NCBI GenBank assembly: GCA_022264855.1 | Contig: JABYQU010000070.1 | Span: forward strand, 80,729 to 144,728 | DNA: 64,000 bases | From: Lenzites betulinus | Lineage: Eukaryota > Basidiomycota > Agaricomycetes > Polyporales > Polyporaceae | Reading direction: 5' to 3' | Shown: one piece after another, positions 34,716 to 45,249 of the stretch | Layout: the number at the start of each line of letters is the position of its first letter | Position numbering within the stretch: position 1 is the stretch's first letter | Notes under the pieces: model-generated | Told to the model about the DNA's origin: nothing | Database searches by the model: none | Seen by the model: the letters and a program-made list of their open reading frames with translations, nothing else | Translations under genes and position numbers: made by a program

Positions 34716-35909
34716 CTTGTTTGAGGAGAGTCCGAGAGAAGGTTGCTGCAGGAATTGAGCCTCTCGAGTCTCTTCTTATACGAGTTGCGAGACATATCAT
34801 GGGCTCGGTAGGCGTTGCATATCGCCGGTCGCGGTGTGAGTACCCGTCTGGTGTTTAGGGTGCTCCAGCCAACCGTTCAATGAAGGAAGCTCCCGTCTGC
34901 AATGCGGCCTTTACGCCGATCGGCTCGGTACCACATGTTATTCGCCGTTATGTCTACGTCTTCCTTGAATGTTAGATCAGAGCGCAAGAGTGAACATGAG
35001 AAGGTCTGGCCGTATGAGGACGATTTGGATTCTTGTGATAGTCTGTATCGTACGGACGACCATCCGCAATGAACAGCGGGAAGTGAGCATGGTAAACAGG
35101 CTTCTTACTGACTTCAGGGCTCCGTTGGCCTGCACGCTCCGGAGCTTCTCCGGTGAATCGCTTGATTTAGGCGAACACGTCTGAAGACCGCAGTTCTGTG
35201 AGAAAGGGCAAGGATGCCCGCAAGTCACGGCGAAAGACCTATACACGCTTGTTGCCCGCGCGTGTGTTACGAGTACCTTCAATCGCGGGAAGAAATGAGT
35301 TAACGACCATCTCGGAACATATGAGACAGGTACTCACAGCGGTGGCGAAGATATTTGGACGTATCTGGACGCTGCGTCAAAATTGTTAGTCCCGCTACAC
35401 CTACTTGGCAGTCAATCCACCCCCCCAGAAACGCATCTAGTATTCGGGGTGCTCTTCACCACGGTCCGCTGTGACGTGGATTGTTCAGCGTATACAGCAG
35501 CGCTTTTGCTGTCAGAGGGTGATCAGTAGCGAATCGGTCAAGAAAGTCCCGACGTGAATCTCGATGCAACGCGCATTTGCACAGTACTTGCACGATGCCA
35601 AGCGACTAAGTGCCGGAAATCCGCCCGGTGGTAGCACGGGTGCCCGGGGACGGCAAAAAGAACGACGGCAACATGATCAGCGCAGCCCACCTCGGTCTCC
35701 GGCGAGATCTTATTGGCGACACGCCCAATGTCGATCGTGTAGTAAACCAGTGACATTTTTAACGTCTAAAGTTGAGTGGCGGAGACGAGTACTTCGGTTA
35801 TGTGTTGCTTTCATACAACAATCGGAACGTTATGCTACAGTTTTATCGCGTTCGATTCAAACTGGTTGCAAAGGGAACTTTAGCGTCGCACGCATCTCAC
35901 CCGTATGCA
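34716..35909. other. Intergenic between SSP4 and SSP5
   Basis: No supported gene. Contains the SSP4 promoter (minus strand) next to 34716. Confidence 0.45.
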
Positions 35910-36588
35910 CTACAGGCAGTCAGCTACAGACATGTCAACAATTCAAGCAGGACAGGGTTAGATACGGATGCACGCACGACCGGGGCGAATGGTGAAGACG
36001 GCGGTCTGTACAATGTTGCCGTCGGAATCTTTGAGCTCCACGAGAACATCCGTTCCTAAAGAGCGGTTCAGTCCCGTGTGGAGCATGCGGCGTACCTTCG
36101 GGGACGTCTACAGGCCATGCAAAACTCGTCCCGTTCACATCGAATGGTCCACTTGCCAGTGCGCCAGTCTGGAAATTGAGTACCCTATGTTGAAAAGATC
36201 GCATGTGAGAATGTGCAGACACTGCATCGCGATGTGATGATACTTACTCCTATTGTAACGCACGCACTATGGGGTCAAATCTTTACACCGGACACAATGA
36301 ACACTTACCAATTCGACCGGGACTGCGCCCCGACAGATAAGATCATAAATCACAAATCAAAACACCGTAGGGGTCACATACGGGCACAACCTTCCCATTC
36401 GATTACGGTGAAAGTGCATTGCCTTGGGGGAGCGCTGAAAGGCTTGTTCAGTACAAGGGACCGTGTCTTGTATCAGGCACCGACACCCGGGTTAAGCACA
36501 CGTACGGTGTATCGATGATGCACTGCGCAAGGGCTCTAGTTCCAGTGAAGACCGTGACGGCGAGGACAAACAGAGTAGAGAGCTGCAT
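35910..36588 (-). CDS. Small secreted protein SSP5, intact 110-aa family member with four cysteines
   Basis: Exons, coding order: 36588-36506, 36434-36382 (53), 36322-36309 (14), 36249-36248 (2, GA), 36184-36096 (89), 36055-35978 (78), 35923-35910. Sum 333 nt, 111 codons with stop. Signal peptide MQLSTLFVLAVTVFTGTRALA, then CIIDTP, RQCTFTVIEWEGC, PVEL, FQTGALASGPF...SFAWPVDVPE, VLVELKDSDGN, and the terminus DCL. Extra cysteines before I-D-T-P and at the end of exon 2 are shared only with SSP6, so these two are sister copies and may have a second disulfide. Confidence 0.75.
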
Positions 36589-37438
36589 GCTTCTTGTTGT
36601 ACGTCGGGGGGTACGTTATGAGCAATTGGCCAGGATGGTCGAGCACGTAGTAGATCCTGTGGGCTTTCGTTTTATGCGATTACGAGGCTGAAGTCAATCA
36701 AACGAATGACAGTTTCCTGATGTGACATAAGTCGGGTTCAGCGTCAAGAGGAACGTTCATATTCTCTGCAACGATTTTCTTACCATTTAGTAGGCCCAGA
36801 ACAACAGTCACCGCGGTAACCTTAGGAGAGCGCCGCTGTCCCGCGGGCTAGATGCTTGAGGCGCTGTGCTGCGGATGGTGGTGACGCATTTTGTTTCGGT
36901 GGCGCGTGAAAAGAACAACTTTGACAGATTACCGCGAGTTACTATCATAGTACACTGCGGATATATAGCAATTTATGGCGAGAAATGGTTGGAGCGGAGC
37001 TGCCAGAGACAGCCTGAGTAGAATTATGTGAGTTCACTGACACCAAGGCACAGCGTTGATCATCGCTCTGTCATCGCTGTAATGCGAGATATTGTCTACG
37101 GCATGGGGGACTGCTGTAGAATGGGCAATTGCATTTCCGGTGGCTGAAGCGGAAAGAATGTACTTACAAAGAGGAAGACCAGTGGAAGAGCGAGTTCAAG
37201 TTGGACTCGCAACTCGGCGCAGTATGGTAGCCTCGCGGCCAGTGAGCGCGAGGACCCCGGAGTGTCCGTCCTCGTGGTTTGAGCGCTTGAGCGCTAGCAA
37301 GGGCCAGTCGCGGACACGTGCCAGGCGTCGCGCGTTCCCCTCATTTCCGGAAACCCGTACCGCGCCGCACGCAGCCCATGCCCGAGCTGGACGGAACCGC
37401 GTAAACGATTGTCGTCCTCCTTTACGCGTGAGGCTAGT
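36589..37438. other. Intergenic upstream of SSP5
   Basis: No supported gene on either strand. Confidence 0.45.
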
Positions 37439-37610
37439 TTACGAGTCTAGGAGGCGCGCGATGCGGGGGGAACGTCGACGCGGACCACCGTGACATCCGC
37501 GGTCACCCCCGAAGGGGGCTGGGCGTGCGCCTCGCGTTGAACGTCGCCGAAGAGCTCCGAAGCAGTCTTCCCGCCGGTTCTGAGTTCCCGGAGGTTGACA
37601 AAATCCTAAC
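37439..37610 (-). pseudogene. Fragment of a MaoC/hydratase gene exon
   Basis: A minus-strand frame reading DFVNLRELRTGGKTASELFG matches, at protein and nucleotide level, the exon of the hydratase gene at 40493-42217 that reads [20 protein letters not shown] (near 41525-41460). An AG acceptor precedes both. The downstream sequence (QPPSGVTADVTVVRVDV, then stop) is unrelated, and no other hydratase exons are found nearby. It is best read as a relic of a duplicated gene; the intact paralogue lies 3 kb away. Confidence 0.5.
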
Positions 37611-37770
37611 CTGTTTATGCGATTGAGTCTACTTACCACTAGGTTGTAGTTCAGCTCACTCTCTCCCTCCCCGTGGGTGCCGCATTTCAGGTACTAAAGC
37701 CGAGGAGTTCATGATATATATATGGATACATTCTCCTTGAGCACTCAAACAACCCCACCCCAAACTCTGC

Positions 37771-38496
37771 TTACACCTCGAACCCCAGTGTCTCCCAGTC
37801 CTCATCGAAGCCGGAGATGTTCGCGATAAACTCGTATACCATCGACTGCGCATTGTGGATGAGCTCGCTCGGCAGCCACGACAAGTTGTCCTGCCATACG
37901 GTCTGGCCCCTGTCGATCGCGATCTGGAGGAGCTGATCCAGGTCCTGGACGTCGACGTGCTGTTTCTCTTGCTGGTCCTCGCGGTACGAATCACGGTGAT
38001 CCCGCCAGCCCTGCAGCTTGAGCAGGATGAGCGGGACGAGCGGCATCACGGGCAGCCCGTCGATCCACCTGAGGCGCCGCCGCGGGACGTCGGGAATGTC
38101 TAGCACGCCGGGGACGAGAATGTCGACCTTGCAGCTGCGCGGGTTCCCGCGCCGGCTCGGGCGGAGTCTGTACCACAGGACGCGGTAGTCCGCGTTCGGG
38201 TTGCGCGAGTCGACGAGGAAGAAGTCGTCGTCTTCGTCCACGAGGATCTGCTTGAGCTCCTCCTGGTCGTACTGGTCTGTGAGCACTATGAGATCGACGT
38301 CCTGTGGGTCACGATCAGTCAAGACCCTAATGTGGTCGTGAACAAAGGTGGGGCTTACGTTGGGCGTTCGCGATACTCCAAACAGGTTGCACGCGACACT
38401 GCCGAACAGGCAGGATCTTAGATTATACAAGGCGAATAATTCGACCACGCGCATGGAGGCAGCCCGGAGCTCCTGCACTGACGGGGGACGCGACAT
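37771..38496 (-). CDS. Nucleotidyltransferase-superfamily-like fungal protein
   Basis: The start at 38496 (MSRPPSVQELRAA) is preferred over an upstream open stretch. The core reads SCLFGSVACNLFG, then after a 57-nt in-frame intron (GTAAGC to CACAG) DVDLIVL, matching the GS...D-x-D active-site arrangement of minimal nucleotidyltransferases. A further conserved acidic site could be the D of KVDILVPG. The C-terminal half has a helical region (PLILLKLQGWRDH, then DVQDLDQLLQIA) resembling the accessory helices of such proteins. Substrate unknown. It lies inside the secreted-protein cluster, between SSP5 and SSP6. Confidence 0.62.
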   Translation of the reverse strand: MSRPPSVQELRAASMRVVELFALYNLRSCLFGSVACNLFGVSRTPNVSPTFVHDHIRVLTDRDPQDVDLIVLTDQYDQEELKQILVDEDDDFFLVDSRNPNADYRVLWYRLRPSRRGNPRSCKVDILVPGVLDIPDVPRRRLRWIDGLPVMPLVPLILLKLQGWRDHRDSYREDQQEKQHVDVQDLDQLLQIAIDRGQTVWQDNLSWLPSELIHNAQSMVYEFIANISGFDEDWETLGFEV

Positions 38497-38774
38497 GTTA
38501 GGGGTACAGGGCAAGGAAGGTAAACCGCGGGTATCTTGTTTCCCGAGCCTATGAACGTGCGCTAAATTTATACTTCTCAGACAACGCAGTAAGAACAATG
38601 CCAAAAGACGTAAAACAAAGTCGAAGGAGATCCACGCCTGCATGAAGCCATATAGTACTCGCGTTTTCTACACCACTCGTGCTGTCGGCCCACAAATCTG
38701 CTACATTCGAGCCACTGCCACCCCACGCGTAGGTCCTTTACCCAAGCATCTCTTTAGCATCCTCGTGTCGTTCT

Positions 38775-39503
38775 TTATGCCTCGAGACAATCAGTCGCTA
38801 GAAGGGACCAATCAGTGCGCGATCCTTCTAGAGAATTCGCAGACACATACAACCGTTCTGGATCGTGAAGATGGCAGACTGTGCGATATTGTTGTGGGCG
38901 TCGATAAGCTTGAGGGAGACGGGAGTATCTATCGCAAATCGCAACAATGAGCATGTGTAGGCATGATTCATGTTCCAATGGAAGAGGCCCACCTTCAGCG
39001 ACGCGAACGAGCCACGAAAACACGGTGCCAGCTACGATCGTGAACGGCCCGTCTGCACGCTCGCCAGTCTCAAAGTTGGATACGCTAGAACGGAGGACGT
39101 GTCAACAAGGGCTGCGAGTAATCTGTAAAGCGGCTAGTGCGCGACACTCACTGCTATACAATGTATACAACGTCACTGAGGATCAGGCGTCCCGGTGTGC
39201 GGTATACCCTAGGATGCTCACCAATGTGACCGGGGCTGTTTGAAGCGAGGCCTGTCAACATATATTTATGCATGGAGGGAGTGAGGCTTACACGCGCACT
39301 CCTGCCACTCCAACAAGGAAACTCCGCATTGCTGCGGGGGCACACTGTGGACATTCCACGAGGTCGCGAGGATCCTTCGTTGAGTGGTGAAAACTATCAA
39401 AAAGAGAGCAAGGGACCTACGGGGTGTTGATGGTGCAGCCCGCCTGGGCGAGGGTGCCCGTGAACAACGTGGTTGCGAGAATAGATGCGAGGAGGAGCTG
39501 AAT
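38775..39503 (-). pseudogene. Small secreted protein copy SSP6: complete exons but initiator ATG changed to ATT
   Basis: Exons, coding order: 39503-39421, 39344-39292 (53), 39235-39222 (14), 39153-39152 (2, CA), 39084-38993 (92), 38928-38851 (78), 38797-38775. Sum 345 nt and open throughout. The first codon aligned with ATG-CAG-CTC of SSP5 is ATT-CAG-CTC. The following residues form a normal signal peptide (LLLASILATTLFTGTLAQA) and CTINTP. No in-frame ATG lies upstream before a stop. A TATA-like ATATATAAATA lies about 60 bp upstream at about 39562. Splice sites and reading frame are unharmed, so loss is recent, or an upstream exon or non-AUG start is used. Four cysteines as in SSP5. Confidence 0.7.
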
Positions 39504-40492
39504 ATCTGGAACGTGTGTACTCTTGATGAGTAGTAGTAGTCGATATTGGCGAGGGGGTATTTATATATCCACGGTAAGACTTGCAGGGGTGAGAGGACTT
39601 ACAGTAAATGAAATCAACTATGACGACGTGCGAACCAACACGAGCCCGCTATGTTCGCTGTGACCCGCCCAAGGCATCCCTGGATACACACGCGAAGCGG
39701 GATACCTGACGTTAACGGCACTGGATCGATTGGCAGTACCGTCTCGACAGTTGGAAATAACCACGAGTCGCAGCAAATGAACACTTCTCTCCTGTTACTA
39801 GCTGCGCATATGCGGTGCATTGACCGCACATCAATACGGTGCTCGATAAGCAGGGGGCGACTCTCCCATGCAGGTGTGCGTACGACGAAACTTAACGGAA
39901 AAAAGGCCCACAAGAAGGTGAGAAGCCAGTCTGTACGAGAGGAAAGTAGATCGCTCACATCCAAAAACCGTCGCGAAGCAAGGGAGGCTCAAAAGCGTCT
40001 GCAATCTCCGCGCTTCTTATTTGTTACAGCGACGCTTCGTGTGTGCCGCTCTCGATCTTCTGATTCAGTGCGCAGTCTCTGAGCAGGTCAGCTGGCCAAC
40101 ACATGTAGAATCGTCTGCCAGGTATGTTCCGCCGCTCAGTCCACATATCCGGGATCCACGGCTTATAGTTCACGTATATAGGAAGGTCCGGTCGTTGAAA
40201 CGAACAAGGACATTCGGAAACTGCGCCGTCCTGAAATGACCGTTAGGCAGGAATGACATCAATTACGGAGAAACAGAGTTAACATACTCTTGTGGCCGGA
40301 CGAAGCGTTGAGTGACGTACCTGGACTAACTGAATACCGGTGAAACAAGGTATTGCCTATGTGTATGAGGTAACGGCACGGTGAAGCCATCAGCGACTTA
40401 CAGCCGATAGCGTATTCTGATATCCAAAACAGACAGTACATAGTACACAGCACCTACAAATCCAAAACGAGTAAGGAAAACGCGGCTCCGCG
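39504..40492. other. Intergenic between SSP6 and the hydratase gene
   Basis: SSP6 promoter at the left end; no supported gene in the rest. Confidence 0.45.
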
Positions 40493-42217
40493 TCAGAGCT
40501 TGCTCTTCTCCGCCTTCTTCACATACGCGACACCGCCACCCAAGCACACCTATTTCCTGGTCAGTAAGCACGCTCTCAATATTGGCGTGAGCGACGTACC
40601 TTTCCCGTCGCGACGTTCTTTGTCACAAACGCGACCTCCGTCTCGCCCGCGTGGCCAGCCGCCTTCGCAGGACCAATCTCCCAAATCGACGTCTCGAGCG
40701 CATCCCCGGGCTTCACTGGGGACGTGAAGCGCACACCGAACAGCGTAAGCGAGCGCGGGTCCCCGCCTCCCACAGCCCCAATCACTGCACGCGCGGCGAA
40801 CCCGAACGTCGCGAGCCCATGGAGGATCACTCCACCAAAGCCCGTTGAAGCGCCAATAGCCGGGTCTGCGAGCGAAATATATTTGTGTGAGTAGGAATGC
40901 TGAGGGTAAGGACGAAATAGGTACGCGTACTGATGTGCAGCTCGTTGTAGTCCCCGCTAAGGCGATACGTCACTGCCTGCTCGGGCGTCGTCTGATCGCG
41001 TACGACCCAGTCCGGTGCACGGTCCTTGGGTGGCGGTGTCCCCTGCGGGGCCCCGGCGATCCGCTTCGCGAACTTCCCGCCGGTTGCTTTCGCGCCAAGA
41101 TTGAACGATGCGCTCTACGTGGATGGTATTAGCATCCTCGCGAGTGATGAGATACGGGGTCGTACGTGGAGCTTCGCATAGGGGGTGCCCTGTGGGTCAA
41201 CAAGGAGGACCTCATTCTCCACGATTATGCCAGACTCTGGTAACGAAAGTGAGCACATGAAATGCGCGGCAAAAGGCTATACGTACTGTTCTCGCTAATC
41301 GCGACGATGCGCTTCTTGAGCTTCCAGCCGGGACCACTCGATGGGGGGAAAGGTTTCAGGATCTCAATTGATTGGCTGCCGTGGACCTATGGATGAGACT
41401 GTTAGCGTGCCAGGCACATATGTACCATACAGTGGACGTACCCCGCGATTAGGATCAAATTTAGGAAGACCGGGAGCACTCTTCCCGCCTGTCATGAGTT
41501 TCCGGAACTCGACAACATCCTGACTGGTTCCTGCGGTCAAAGAGAGTTAGCGAATCAATTAATGCAGTGCGCTATGCGAGAAGAGCGCAGGTGATGACTG
41601 AAAGAACAGCGTGGAATGTTGACATGAATTAAATGGTGTAGCGGTGGCTATAACCCTAGAATCCCATGGTAGCATGAGTGTGAAGTGACATTGTCGGTCA
41701 ACGACGTGGCAGCGCCCGACAACGCACTCCCGACGTATGTGCAGGGTCGGTGTCGCCATCAACCCGCTGTAAGAATTAATCCCCTCAAGTGGCTGGCCGA
41801 ATTGGCGTGCGGCCATGATTGATGTCAAAGTGATAGATACGAAAACGCGGCTCACCTTTGAAGGGAAGAACGACGGGGTAAGTTGGAAAAGGAGCCCATG
41901 ATTTATCTGTGCGGAAATTGGTCTCAAATATTGCTCCAATTCTCATGCGTGTGCATGCTTACCGAGCTCTAGCAAAGAGGCGAAAGTTAGTGAGCAGGAG
42001 AGAGAGGGCCTTAATAGCGAACGCACCATTGATGAGAGCAAAGTCGTCCTTCTTCGCGCCGATACCGATGGCATATATGAGGATGTCGCGCTGGTTCCAG
42101 GAGACCTGCGAAGAGGAGAACTCGGTCATGGTTTCCACACAAATCGGAGGGTGTTAAACGTACGGGCTTTTCCTCCTCCTCCCACCCAACGGCAGCAGCA
42201 AGGTCAATATTGGACAT
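40493..42217 (-). CDS. Peroxisomal MaoC-type enoyl-CoA hydratase 2
   Basis: Predicted (R)-specific hydration of trans-2-enoyl-CoA in peroxisomal beta-oxidation, like the hydratase domain of yeast Fox2 but free-standing. The start at 42217 gives [18 protein letters not shown]; exons then read [62 protein letters not shown] and [14 protein letters not shown]. The hydratase-2 signature follows: [12 protein letters not shown] and [22 protein letters not shown], containing the catalytic Asp and His. The C-terminus is KKAEKSKL, a canonical PTS1 signal. One intron (about 41855-41530) is long for this gene. It is head-to-head with YTM1 across 361 bp. Confidence 0.87.
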
Positions 42218-42578
42218 GGTGAACGTATGAGACAAGAGGTGGTGAGTACTTGGGTGGTTATGCGCTGTGCGGGGATGAAATGCGGGGTATAAGAGAGAGG
42301 AGGCGCCCCAGGGGCAACTTGAATCACATCAGCTCGGGAACCGGATCGCCGGGATCGGCCTCTTTCCTTCTGCCCGGTTGCCGGTTGCCGGTTGCCGCCG
42401 GGTCACTCGGATCTGTGACGGTCTCACGTGCAAACGGGCGTCTAACATGAGCTGTGACAGCCTGCAGCGGTGACAAAATACTGCTTTCGGCGCTTTTTGG
42501 GGCTCACCACTGTGCAGCCAACTCTGCAGATCTGAAGCTTGAAGTACTCCTCGACGTCCAAAGTTCATCATATTCGGC
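42218..42578. promoter_or_regulatory. Bidirectional promoter between the hydratase gene and YTM1
   Basis: 361 bp separating two divergent ATGs. Contains three direct copies of GGTTGCC near 42375-42396. No TATA box evident. Confidence 0.5.
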
Positions 42579-44112
42579 ATGGCATCGACTTCTGGCTCTG
42601 AAACGGCTCACCCTGTCGTATTTACGACCCAGACCGGGTACCCACTCCCGTCTCAAAAGTTCATGATCCCTGCTTCATGGAAACGCTACCAGCTCTCCCA
42701 GCTCGTGAACAAGGCGCTCTCTTTACCAAAACCGATCCCTTTTGAATTTCTCGTAAGGGGTGAGATCCTCCGAGGGACCCTATCAGAATGGTGCGCGGAA
42801 AATAGCGTTGGCGAAGTACGTTCTTCCACATTCGTTTGACGCATTCCACCTAACGGAAGGACCGCAGGAAGAGACCCTCGAGATCGAATACTTCGAGTCT
42901 GTCATGCCCCCGCAGCGAATGTCCACCCTACCTCATGAAGACTGGGTCTCCTCAATATCATGTCAAATACCGGGGTGAGTAGCCGATTACAATTCGTTTC
43001 ACCCTCCCTTTCCTTGTACCAACTACTCTCCCCCAGATACTTCCTCACCGCCTCCTACGACGGTGCGCTCCGGATATTTGACTACTCGCAAAAGCTGGTA
43101 CAAACTGTGCCCGTCCACAGCGCGCCCGCAACCTCTGCCTGTGTAATCCCCTCCCCCGACGCGAACTCGTTCCTCGTCGCGAGCGCGTCGCAAGATCTCA
43201 CTGCGCGCCTGACGCGCGTCGATCTCTCCGACCCGGTACACCCGCGCGCGGACACTCTTGCATCGCTGCATTTACACACCGCCCCGATTTCCAGCGTCGC
43301 GGCTAGCGCATCTCATATTCTGACGTCATCGTGGGATGGCTTGATCGGAATCTGGGACACGAAAATACCTGACGCGGACCAAGTCCCATTCGACGACGCC
43401 GCGAATGCAGGCGAGAACAGGAAAAAGCGGCGCAAGGTCGCAGAGGACACCCCCCGTCCGAAACGAAAAGCGCCCACCTCAGTGCTGAAAAGCCACACCG
43501 CGCGCGTTTCGCGCGCCGTCTTCGGGCGCGGGGACACCGCGAGCAGCGCATACAGCTGCGGGATGGACTCGACGGTGCGGATGTGGGACATCGAGAACGG
43601 GGTCTGCACAAGCACGATCGTGCGTTATTCTTTCCTATTCTCTATGCGGATGGGGTCTGATGCTCGCGTGATTGCAGAACGCGGCAAATAAACCGTTCCT
43701 TGACCTCGCGCTCACGTATTCTGGAACGAGTGCGCTTGCAGCGTCGACCGATAGGACTGTGTCACAGTACGACCTCCGTGCGGTATCTTCGTCTGCTACT
43801 ACGCCTTCCGTCGCGTCCCTCGCGCACCCCGCCACGCCCTCGTGCGTCGCGGCCGCCCCTGCGCCCGGCTCTTCGGCGGGAGCGAACGCAGCGGAACACC
43901 AGGTTGTCACTGGAGCCTACGACGGGGTGGTGCGGCTGTGGGATCTGCGGAGCACAAAGAGCGCTGTAGCGAGCTTTAAGGCGTGGGAGGGTAGGGATGG
44001 CGGGCGGAAGATACTCAGTATTGACTGGACGCGCGGGCTGGTTGGAGTAGGTGGTGAGGGAGGGGTTGAGGTGTGGAAGGTCGGTGAGGGCGAGCGCACA
44101 CTCACCAGCTGA
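42579..44112 (+). CDS. YTM1: Ribosome biogenesis protein YTM1 (WDR12 homologue)
   Basis: Component of the Nop7-Erb1-Ytm1 (PeBoW) complex needed for 60S subunit maturation in the nucleolus. The N-terminal NLE domain (VVFTTQTGYPLPSQKFMIPA, then a SQLVNKAL helix and FEFLVRGEILRGTL) contacts the Rea1 ATPase in yeast. It is followed by WD repeats: YFLTASYDGALRIFD, SHILTSSWDGLIGIWD, AYSCGMDSTVRMWD, ALAASTDRTVSQYD, HQVVTGAYDGVVRLWD. A basic KKRRKV-type signal lies near 43430. Three short introns (about 42819-42860, 42976-43038, 43618-43677). Ends GEGERTLTS. Length of about 430 aa is normal for the family. Confidence 0.93.
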
Positions 44113-45249
44113 GGCTGGGCATGTAAAAGGTGGGCGGTTTTCTACCTCCTTTAATCGCGAAGTAATGACCTACAGACAGGGTTTGGCATAGGTCTTATTT
44201 GAGGCGTTGTCCTCGGCTTCCGGAAGACGCCGAGGTTTAATCGCCCTCCATTCGGTACGGTGACGCTATCTCTAGTGAAGCTAGCACCGCCCAATTATAT
44301 TGGAAGACGGCAAGCACAATCGAGAAGGGTGTGCTCCGGTGCGCAAGTCCGCCTTCGCATTGTGGTGGTTCAACTATCTCTCCTGCGAGGATGGGTACTA
44401 TCAAATGATCTTCGCCGTCTTGCTGGACGCACGATCCAGCGTACAAGACATTAACGTGCTCACGTAGATCTCGTTTCTTCCGCCTTTCCTTCATATTACT
44501 CACCCGACATGAGTCATTCAGCGTCGAACTGAGATATCATCTCATGAACTGGGTCCAAATACTTCCGCCTCGAAGCCCGACATCGCTTCTGCCGTGGCAG
44601 ACCAACGTGTGGTGCCTTTACGAACACATCGGACCGCTCTTGGCAGGACCATGGGGCCAGCCACAAGCGACCATAAATTCGCCGGCAGGCTCAATCGTGG
44701 CTCAATGGGCTCCAGCGAGACGCATGAACACGCGGAACGAATCGTTCTCTCATACAATCTGGTGCGCGAATCACCGTCTCAGGCTCGGCTTGAGAATCTA
44801 GTGTATCACAGTGCCACCAGTCTCTCTTCGTTATCGAAAAGTGAGTGTCGTGCTCGGGGCTTCCCCGCCGCCTCGACGACATCCCAGATTCCGTGGCTGT
44901 CCTTTACGACAACCCGCACTGGACATACGGTAATTATAGGGCAAGTCCATATGGGCGTACTCATGTGAGCAACAATAGAGTTCGCGACAGCGCCGAATGA
45001 GAGCGTAGATAGAGCTGGGCAGCGGCTGTTGCAGGAGCGCTGTCGAAGCACCATGTGGAGGGATCAGTTTCGGCCCATATGTGGCGGTTTGCCGCTTCTC
45101 TTCTATGTTTTACGGCCCTGGGGCCCGTCATGTCATAACATAACTTCCGGTGCTCTGGCTGCGCTTGGAGTGCGTCCTCCCTCTCTGGTTGACTCTGCTG
45201 CTCGTCCTGCCTTGACTTGTCTCTGCTGGTCCTTTCGAGCACGCCCACC
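44113..45249. other. Intergenic; one unclassified 124-codon open frame
   Basis: The plus-strand frame from an ATG at 44594 to 44968 has no recognised domain. Minus-strand frames at 44237-44503 and 44806-45054 are similarly anonymous. None is claimed as a gene. Confidence 0.35.

Noticed and set aside
35538..35756. Minus-strand frame ending VAVVLFAVPGHP as a seventh family copy
   Set aside because: Exon size, phase and flanking microexons do not match the other copies.
44594..44968. 124-codon plus-strand open frame
   Set aside because: No domain, no homologue recognised and no splice or promoter context; kept only as a note in the intergenic entry.
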